Shown piece after piece: positions 56,241 to 64,000 of a stretch of 64,000 bases of DNA (within the stretch, counting starts at the first letter, position 1; each line of letters begins with the position of its first letter). The notes below the pieces were generated by a model. The model was not told where the DNA came from, did no database searches, and saw only the letters and a program-made list of their open reading frames with translations. The translations under genes were made by a program, and so were the position numbers. This stretch comes from Icerya purchasi (taxonomy: Eukaryota > Arthropoda > Insecta > Hemiptera > Monophlebidae). Where the stretch lies: the NCBI GenBank assembly GCA_039619475.1, contig CM077115.1, positions 538,192,315 through 538,256,314 on the forward strand. The letters are read 5' to 3'.

Positions 56241-56807
56241 CTAAAATTAGGGTCGGGTTACTCAGGTAATAAAAAAAAGGTCAGACAAACATACGAATGA
56301 TTTCGTGTTGGCATCAGCGCGTCATCATTATCGAATTTTAAGCAGACTAAACGCATCAATTTTTTTTGCTATTTGATTCCACTGTTAATCTTTTCTTTCC
56401 GAAATACAACAAAAAGGTTTATATGAAAATCAGAAGTGAAAAAATACCGCTAAAAATGTTTGATGTAAATATACGCGAAACGACCACTCCGATTAATGTT
56501 TGCGAGTTATTTTATTGGATGTCCGGTGCTGTATAAATCCCACCCGCCTTATCAGTCAGTATATAAAAGCCTTATTGATATTTAGTGTGACAAGAGCATT
56601 AAGGTTCGGAGTTGCAGAAAATATAATAAAAAAGCTAAATTATAATTAGGTGTAGTTTCGAAGTGGTCGCGTTTATGTAAGAAAACAGGAATAAAAATCG
56701 AATAGAATTAACAATAATGACATGACAACATCGGTAATTTTATTATTGATTATTAAAATTACAATTATAAGTACATACAAAAAGTAAATGTTAAAATTAG
56801 GAAAACA
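56232..56807 (+). repeat. Inner element, left arm
   Basis: Inverted copy of 58781-59370, with small differences around 56720. Carries the TATA/initiator-like cluster at 56532-56569 and a GTAAGA donor-like site near 56677. Confidence 0.85.
56532..56569 (+). promoter_or_regulatory. Inward-facing promoter-like cluster, left arm
   Basis: TATAAATC (56532) is followed by ATCAGTCAGT (56551-56560), a double match to the arthropod initiator TCAGT, and then TATAAAAG (56562). Spacing from TATA to the initiator A is 22-26 bases, slightly short of the usual 30. Direction is towards the core. Predicted from sequence only. Confidence 0.4.
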
Positions 56808-56827
56808 TAAATAAAGCTCCATTTAGT

Positions 56828-57125
56828 TCACCCTGCCTTTTTGCCTTTTCTAGGCTTTTTATCAAAATAACTTCTTCCGGCTCAACGTAGCTCGGTACGC
56901 ATTTCAAACGCCTATACTGTCAGGAAGTGCTTTATTTCCGCTTCTCGGCCACGCGCAACGACACTAGTTCGCTACCCCTGCGTAGCGGTCAGATCCTTCG
57001 ATTTTTTAACCGAGAATGCGTCTTTGACAAACAATGCCGCGTTTGCCCGCTGCCGAGACCTTCCGAGAAATTGAATGATTATTACCAAAATTTTAATATT
57101 TTCAAAGGTCGTACGAAATGCCAAA
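56828..57125 (+). repeat. Repeat also present at 63683-64000
   Basis: Shared blocks include CTCGGTACGCATTTCAAACG, AGATCCTTCGATTTTTT compared with GGATCCTTCGATTTTTT, GCGTCTTTGACAA and GCTGCCGAGACC. Same orientation in both places. No domain recognised. Confidence 0.8.
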
Positions 57126-57769
57126 TCCATCTCAATATGCGGAAAATCACCGCATACTGACTGTTTTGCGCTATGAGGTCAAATTTGTTCTGGGTTGAGT
57201 GTTATGTGTATCAACGTTCTGAAGGAAACTATTCTTCTATCTTGAATATTTAAATTTTCGCTTGTGAATTTAGAGTCAGGCTAATATAGCAATGGATATA
57301 TCATTTATAAAAACAAATCGAGCAGGTAAATAATATATATATATATATATCTAATATTTGTATATTGAAATATTTATTGCAAATTACATTTTAAATGAAA
57401 TGGTATTGAATTAGATTTTGACAACAGAGAAAAAAAAAAATTATCATCCATTAAAAAATTATTTTCGCTTGATTGCTATAAATTTTTATTTTGTACGTCA
57501 AAAGTGCATGATAAAATATTGGGTTAATTGAATAGCGTCTTTTTATATTCTCTTTCTTTTTCCTTTTTGTAATGTTAAATCGTAATCTTTTGGCAATTTA
57601 TTGAATGAAGCATTTTAAATAGTAAGATAGAGGGTTTTTTTTCTTTGCCTTTTTTTGGATTTGCCAAAAAATCTGGCAGACTTAACAGATTATAAAAGAA
57701 AGAAGAAAAATATTATAATCTAATTCGATTGGACACTGGGGAAATAGAAGAAACAAGAGTAAGCAGGAC

Positions 57770-57976
57770 ATTGCCCCTTTATTCCAATCTTCTGCGCTTT
57801 GGCCTCCCCACTCCTTACAGTGCCAAAGCCATTCTTGCTTTCTCCTCTCTCAATATAGTTCCTTTGTTAGCTTTCTTTATCTCCTCAATTTTTAATCGTT
57901 TCCTTATATAATGTACAGTTCTCTGCGTTCGGTAAGTTCTACTGTTGATGTGCCCAAAAAATTGAAAAAAAAAAAA
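57770..57976 (+). mobile_element. 3' scrap of the RNase H LINE family
   Basis: LPLYSNLLRFGLPTPYSAKA and the rest of a 45-residue tail match the C-terminus of the 28.3-29.8 kb LINE (SLYSNLLSLKLPTPY). A GTTGATGTGCCCAAA block and an A-tail (57965-57976) follow. A strongly 5'-truncated insertion in the core. Confidence 0.8.
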
Positions 57977-58780
57977 TTTTTTTTTACTTTGTCAGAAACT
58001 CTAATAACAATATTTTTTGCGTTTTATTTATTTTTTTCATTCCAATTATTGAAATTACTTGAAAAACATCGTCATTATAATAAACGTGACTAATTTGAAG
58101 AGGAATTTTTCAAAGTCCAACAGCAACCATTTAGGCTCCTGGAGAAGTTATTTATACCTTAAAATTCAATTTTAGAAGTATTTTTAACAACATACGCCAC
58201 GTTTTACCGTTTCATCTTGTAGAATAAGGAAAAAAATCATGACTGTATCTTCTAAAATTTTTTTTATACCGTGCGACACATCTAAAAATGTAATAACCCC
58301 TTATTACTACCAATCTTTCGCCATTTTTTAATCAATTGTCCTTATTTTCACTGCTTTCTACAACTAAAAATCTATTGTTAAAGATTATCAAATATAACAA
58401 ATATACTCGAGGGGTAGATATAAGAATATTTAAAATATACATTTTTTTGATATGGTGCTTTTAAATCTATGCTCATTTATTAATCCCATAAAAGCCATGA
58501 ACTGACCCCATATAACAGGGTCTTCACCTTGTTTATTCCTTACTTACTCTTCTTTTTCTGCTGTACACAGAGTTTAATAGTAAATCTAGTAAATTTTCTC
58601 GTCCTAATATCCAAATTTTGAAAAATCTCTTGTAATCGTATACGTTACTGTTGATTATTTATTCAAATCCGAAGCAGTATTTAATTTTTAAATTCTTTCG
58701 ATTTGCAAATTCACTTTTTTTGAATTAAAGAAAAATGAAATTAGGTCCAGGAACTTTTGTTAAAAAAAAAAAGAAACAAC

Positions 58781-59370
58781 TGTTTTCCTAATTGTAACAT
58801 TTACTTTTTGTATGTACTTATAATTGTAATTTTAATAATCAATAATAAATTTACCGCTGTAATAATCATTCGATGTCATGTCATTATTGTTAATTCTTTT
58901 CGATTTTTATTCCTTTTTTCTTACATAAACGCGACCACTTCGAAACTACACCTAATTATAATTTAGCTTTTTTATTATATTTTCTGCAACTCCGAACCTT
59001 AATGCTCTTGTCACACTAAATATCAATAAGGCTTTTATATACTGACTGATAAGGCGGGTGGGATTTATACAGCACCGGACATCCAATAAAATAACTCGCA
59101 AACATTAATCGGAGTGGTCGTTTCGCGTATATTTACATCAAACATTTTTAGCGGTATTTTTTCACTTCTGATTTTCATATAAACCTTTTTGTTGTATTTC
59201 GCAAAAGAAAAGATTAACAGTGGAATCAAATAGCAAAAAAAATTGATGCGTTTAGTCTGCTTAAAATTCGATAATGATGACGCGCTGATGCCAACACGAA
59301 ATCATTCGTATGTTTGTCTGACCTTTTTTTTATTACCTGAGTAACCCGACCCTAATTTTAGGCGAAATGG
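58781..59370 (-). repeat. Inner element, right arm with promoter-like cluster
   Basis: Mirror of the left arm. TTTATACAGC and TTTTATATACTGACTGATAA near 59033-59073 are the inverted TATA/initiator cluster, pointing left into the core. Confidence 0.85.
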
Positions 59371-59387
59371 TACCAGACCATGACCAA

Positions 59388-62109
59388 AACCGCACGGCCA
59401 CACTCGAATTGCGCACAGTTATTTACCTGCGTCGAAGGTTAAAAAAAGGTCTCTAATCTCCACACACCAATTGCGCACCGGAAGTTTGCAGGTATGAAAT
59501 ATAAAAAAACAAACGAAAACGACGCTCGGACCATAATCGCTGTCCGCTGGACTAAGGGTTTCCAAAACTGATGGCGCTTGATCGTACTATATTTTTAATG
59601 TTCGATAACTTTCAACATTTTTACGTATCCTATTTTTGACAATTAATTTTTAATCTACTAATGAAAAATACTCTACACCTGCTTATGTATTAAAAATCAT
59701 TCCTCTATAATGACGGTTTATTAAAAAATATTTGAGAATACGCCAGATTAATTTTAAATATACGTAATTGTTTAAACTTCTAATTCCATTTTTGTTTTTA
59801 AAACAAGTAGTTCCGATAAATAACTGTGATATATTTATGTTTTTATCATTAAAAATTGATTCCGGCTTTTGCAATTTACCAGTTAGCTCAACTTTCAGTA
59901 ATTTAGCTTACTCCTAATTGTCTACATTTGTGTTCTTTTATCTTTCTAGTTTCAAAAGAATTATATTTATGATTGCACGTGTATACTACCTCTTGACATA
60001 GCGGCAGCTAAAATTTTTCCTTATTTGGAAGTTATTATTTTTAATAAAATATTTCACTTTCATATATACGTTAATGTTAATTTCGTGTTACCATTAATGT
60101 TAAGAAATTATCAGTGTTAACAGTTTTATCATGGGGATAAATATTTCTAGAACAGTTTGAATTCTACAAAGCGCCTGTAAAATAACAATTTTGAAACATC
60201 ATTTTATTTCTATGATTAAAAATAGAGCAATAATTGAAACAGTGTCGAATTACTGTTATGTACTTATTATAAGCCGGATGATAATTTTTGATGTTTTTTG
60301 ATGAGGAAAAATTATGACCCTTACACGTTAAAATGTAAAGCTATATACAAAAATAGTATTAAATGCTCTTTCAGAAAATGCTAACGTTTGAACAACTCTT
60401 CTGACCTCTGAGCGCTAAAAGTCGCTCAACGAGTTAAGAATATGTAATATGACAAATTTAAAATTATCTAAAAATTACTTCAAAATGCATGAATCACCAA
60501 CCGATATTATTCCTGAAATTTAAAATATACAATAAACAACAAAAACTTTGCATCGCAATAAACATTTCCAATAAGCACTTAATTAAAACCCCATTTGCAT
60601 CTAAAAACGGCAAACGAATGTAGTTTTCGAAAATATATAAACGGATACTTTGGAAAGAAAAATATAACGATATTTTAGCTTTAAATTTAAATTACCGGAG
60701 GGTGATGGAAACTTAAAAGTTCAAAAAAAAAATTTTTCCCGGGCATGTTCTGTATTAATGGAAAACATTACACAGAAGTAATGAAATCATATTTCAGTGT
60801 TGCTTCTAAGAATTACTTTTTTATTCTCATAACCTAAATTTGAGTTTAAACTTGTGCTTCTTTAACCAACCAAATGTGCGCAAAAATATCTATTATCTAG
60901 AGTAGAAACTATTTAATTTACAATAAACTACAAATTATAAAAACTTGACGAAGGAAAATTATCTTGTTAAATCCAACTAACATTTAAAGAAAAAAGGTAG
61001 TAGTACTAACACTATTTATTTACGTAATTATCATTGTAAGTTTTATTATTAAACTGTTTTAAATAGGATTTTATTTTAATGGTAAATTTTTGCGTTGTCA
61101 TTTAAAATTCAAGTAGAATACTATGTATTGTTTGATGGTACACTAAATGAAAAAATTACGATTTTTAACAAATTTGCTTTTAATTCAAATGACAATTTAT
61201 AACTGAGATTGAACACACTAGTATTAATGGATAAAATAAAATCTGAACTGAAACTTTCCCGAAACTAGGTTCCCTCAAACTCGTAAGTAACTCGTATATT
61301 ATAACAACATATTTAATTTGTCAAACTGGAAAATTTTACATGGTCACATTTATATTTTATGTACATTAATCAGTTGATATGAAAGTATTTTGTATTAATG
61401 TGAAATAGAAGCTTCATGAAGCATAATATGCCGTGCGCTGAAAATTCTACTGATTCAGTTAGAAATATTATGGTAATTTACGTTATTTTATATAATAATA
61501 TTCGTGCAAAAATTACACTCTATTTTATGCAACATTTCTTTAAATATGTGTATGTTTCCTAGAGGTTGTTAAAAATATTTCGAATAAAAATCGTACTTCT
61601 AACGGGATAGTAGCCTATTTTTCGCAAACGTTAAAGGTTTTTTTAATCGACTGAAATGTAGTTCGGTTATTATTCCAAATAGTAAACGCGTTTCATTACG
61701 ATAACACATTTTGGAAGTCACTGAAAGAGCGACTTTTACTGATTTTATTCCTTCATCGTTTTTATAAAATCCGGAGTATTTTTTTAAAGGCTGTGCGCAA
61801 TTCGAGTTGTCAGCGGGTGGGCTATTTCGGGTCTGGTGCGGAATTCGAGTGTGACTTGTCACTGTGTTAGTGCTTTGTGCGGAATTCGAGTGTCCCCAAC
61901 CGCACAACTCCTACACTGCAGATGGACGAAAGTGGTATACTGGAAAACCGTTCTTATAATTTACTTATTTAAAAAATTATCGATACGGTTCAACCTATGT
62001 ATTTATTTATTTGTTTATCTATTTATTAATGGGAATCGCTCTCTTCTTACGAAAATAATAACAGAAATACATTTAATAAGTGGCCAAATTTTTTGCTGAT
62101 TACAACTTT
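59388..62109. other. Non-coding interior of the outer element
   Basis: No long frame. CACACTCGAATTGCGCAC (59401-59418) returns inverted at about 61792-61808 (GTGCGCAATTCGAGTTG) and twice more as GTGCGGAATTCGAGTGT (about 61837 and 61877). These form an inverted, partly repeated motif set enclosing about 2.4 kb that may mark yet another element. Confidence 0.5.
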
Positions 62110-62925
62110 AGTCAAAGCAGTCTGTCTGGGGTTTATTGGTTTAAAAACACGGGCCTTCGGCCTGACTGGGGTTTAGGAGTTTAGGGTTTGTTGGTTTAAA
62201 AAAATACAGCCTGAATGCCTGTCTGGGTTTTAAGGGTTTGGGACTGTATGGTTATAAAGCACGGGATAATTTGAATTTTCAAAAATTGATAACAGATTCG
62301 TAATCAGCGACCTCAAAAATAATCCTCGTATAAAATTTGTCATTAAAATTAAAACTTTTTTGACTTTTTTGTCCGCCATTTTGAATTAACAAAATGTGAT
62401 AACGGATTCGTAATCAGCCACCTCAAAAACCTTTACATACAATTTTTTTACGAAATTGTACTACTTGATGCATGTATTTATTGTTTTTTCTTGTGGAGTG
62501 CTTTACCCCCTTTAGTGATATTCATAAAAATGCCGAAACACGTCAACTTTATTTTTTAATTGTGTGTGTTAAAAAAAGTTTTTCTTATTTTTTCGTGTTA
62601 TTTTATAATTGTCTATTCCATAATTATGACCAAAAAAAGGCGTTTTCACCCCCTAGAAAATAGGGGATGCAACCCCACTGCTTAAATCACTGTGGATTAC
62701 TGTCCTTTGCACGAGAAATAATCTTGATTTTGTTTCATAAAAAAATATAGAGTTGAAGACGAGATGATATTTAGGAAAAACGATTTTCGGGATGAACTTT
62801 AGGGGGGTGGTTTTCACTCTTTAAAACTGCATATGGGCCGATAAAAAATAAACACGTGTCTAATATTTTTTTATACACTACAACATATCAAAATCGGCGA
62901 CTGACAACTCGTGTACTTTCCTTGT
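62110..62925 (-). repeat. Outer element, right arm
   Basis: Mirror of 55347-56182, ending ACTTTCCTTGT. Includes the AACCCCACTGCTTAAATCAC block matching the left arm. Confidence 0.8.
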
Positions 62926-63682
62926 TAGATACATATTGCTTCTTACACATTCATGAAATCAACAACTAATATATATATATATATATTATATATATTGAGC
63001 TGATTGCTCTTGTCCCGGTTCATGGCCGCCATTTGAGCTGAATCAGCTTTTCTCATTTCCCTGTTCCGGTGCCAGTTGAGATGTACTCATTTTTCTCGAT
63101 GATGTAGAATTAATAAAAAATAATAAAAAAAAAAAAAATAAAAAACAAAATAAAGATTTCGGGCGCCAATGACACTTAACCCTCAATTCGTAGAGCTTTA
63201 GGCCTTCCTAAGGTTTAACGAAAAGAAGAAAGGTCTCCGCGGCGGAGATGTTACGAAAACGTGTCCTTATAGCGAAATAAACGAAAAATTTTTTAAGGGG
63301 AGTAAATCCAGTTATATTTTTTTTAAAGAAAAATACGTATAAACCGATCATAAGAGAAAAGAAAACGAATATTCTAAGCGGTACTGTTTGTCTCAAGCGG
63401 CCAAAGCAGTGAAAACATATAAATTTTGCCTCGAACGGCGTGTATCTGTGAAAAATATAAAAATGCCTCCTGGCCCAAGCAGTCGAGATCTGCCTGCGAC
63501 GAGCAGCAAGCGAGAACTCTTGCGTGAGACTAAAATGTGTCTGGCGAAGATCGCTCGATGTCCTCTTGCCTTTCGCTAAGACGACTAATTTTACACAAAA
63601 ATATTTATTATACAAAACACCGCCGAAAGATCTATTTAGAAAGTTATAAAGTCGTTAATTTTTATTTAGCGGCGATTACCCT
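62926..63682. other. Spacer, no convincing gene
   Basis: TA repeats at 62971-62997. A GC-richer part (63400-63580) has short frames on both strands, including MPPGPSSRDLPATSSKRELL from 63463, but nothing recognisable. Confidence 0.35.
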
Positions 63683-64000
63683 GCCGGTATTCCTTTTCGG
63701 GTTTTTTGTCAAAAAACTTCTGCCGGCTCAACATAGCTCGGTACGCATTTCAAACGCCTATACCGCCAGCAAAGGCTCTTTCTCTGCTTTTCGGCCACCC
63801 GCATAGAAACCAGTTCGCTATCACGGCGCAGCGGTCAGAACATCTGTGCCGGGATCCTTCGATTTTTTTAGCCGAGAAAGCGTCTTTGACAACCATGCCG
63901 CTTTTGACCGCTGCCGAGACCGCCGAGAAGTTAATGATTATTGCCAAAATATTATTTTCTAGCTCGGACAGCGTTGACAAAGGCCGTAAGAAATGCCGAA
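63683..64000 (+). repeat. Copy of the 56828-57125 repeat, runs off right edge
   Basis: CTGCCGGCTCAACATAGCTC, CTCGGTACGCATTTCAAACG and the GCGTCTTTGACAACCATGCCG block parallel the copy inside the inner element. The end lies beyond the window. Confidence 0.8.

Larger units (their letters stand above)
56191..59379. mobile_element. Inner inverted-repeat element with 8-bp flanking repeat
   Basis: 3.19 kb flanked by ATGACCAA on both sides (56183-56190 and 59380-59387). The ends read GGTGAATTCCCATTTCGCC (left) and, inverted, GGTCTGGTACCATTTCGCC (right). Arms 56232-56807 and 58781-59370 are inverted copies and each contains an inward-pointing promoter-like region. The core has no intact transposase. 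The 8-bp duplication would fit hAT or Mutator-like elements, but the ends are not typical of either. Confidence 0.8.
55347..62925. mobile_element. Outer long-TIR element
   Basis: Left arm 55347-about 56182 and right arm about 62110-62925 are inverted copies of about 830 bp, beginning ACAAGGAAAGTGCACGAGTT at the tip. They include a matching CATCCCCTATTTTCTAGGGG block. Inside lies a second complete inverted-repeat element (56191-59379) plus about 2.7 kb of non-coding DNA. No transposase and no clear target duplication at the outer ends. Confidence 0.75.

Noticed and set aside
62140..62240. GGGTTTAGGAGTTTAGGGTT resembles plant-type telomere repeats
   Set aside because: It is part of a ~65-bp sub-repeat in a transposon arm and is not a tandem of 5-7 base units. 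Insect telomeres usually use TTAGG.
63208..63615. 135-residue minus-strand frame
   Set aside because: No recognisable domain, Phe- and Arg-rich, not conserved elsewhere in the window. Probably chance.

Overview
The window is AT-rich eukaryotic DNA, almost certainly from an insect. It has long A/T homopolymers, TATA-type promoters, non-LTR retrotransposons with A-tails, hAT, PIF/Harbinger and Helitron transposons, and BTB-BACK-kelch genes. The species cannot be fixed from the sequence. Nothing is bacterial: no operons, Shine-Dalgarno sites or CRISPR arrays. I saw no tRNA or rRNA gene.

Only two genes look like host genes. They are intact, intronless BTB-BACK-kelch paralogues at 1046-2560 and 51781-53334, both on +. 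They share about 0.8 kb of 5' flank, including a conserved TATA box, so gene and promoter were duplicated together. Nearly everything else is mobile DNA, much of it nested.

1-30 kb is a LINE graveyard. It holds an RT scrap at the left edge (1-240, -); a decayed RNase H-type LINE (3.9-5.5 kb, -); a nearly complete Jockey-type LINE (5.8-9.9 kb, +) with ORF1 and ORF2 overlapping by one base; a Jockey-type remnant into which it ran (9.9-11.5 kb, -); and a second RNase H LINE (11.9-19.5 kb, +) split inside its RNase H domain by a third LINE (15.87-18.43 kb, -). A LINE ORF1 remnant (19.5-20.4 kb, -), a TIR element (20.85-22.5 kb), a hAT MITE with target duplication (22.83-23.22 kb), a hAT inside an older hAT with a perfect 8-bp target duplication (24.7-27.0 kb) and a 5'-truncated LINE (28.25-29.86 kb, -) follow.

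29.98-37.69 kb is the most striking part: a 7.7-kb palindrome. Each arm carries about eight mirrored copies of a ~285-bp tandem repeat. A 68-bp hairpin-forming spacer sits on the axis, and an inverted copy of it lies just outside the right arm. A diverged copy of an arm segment lies behind the second BTB gene. The layout resembles Foldback/Galileo-type elements, but I recognise no transposase.

38.4-50 kb holds a PIF/Harbinger element with two further insertions inside it, a long-TIR DNA transposon (40.87-43.07 kb) coding for a decayed unassigned protein, a BED-finger scrap, a Helitron interrupted by a hAT and by a second Helitron, a TIR MITE and a third Helitron. 55.3-62.9 kb is another two-level inverted-repeat system. 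Its inner element (56.19-59.38 kb) has an 8-bp direct flanking repeat, and each arm carries a TATA/initiator-like promoter pointing inwards.
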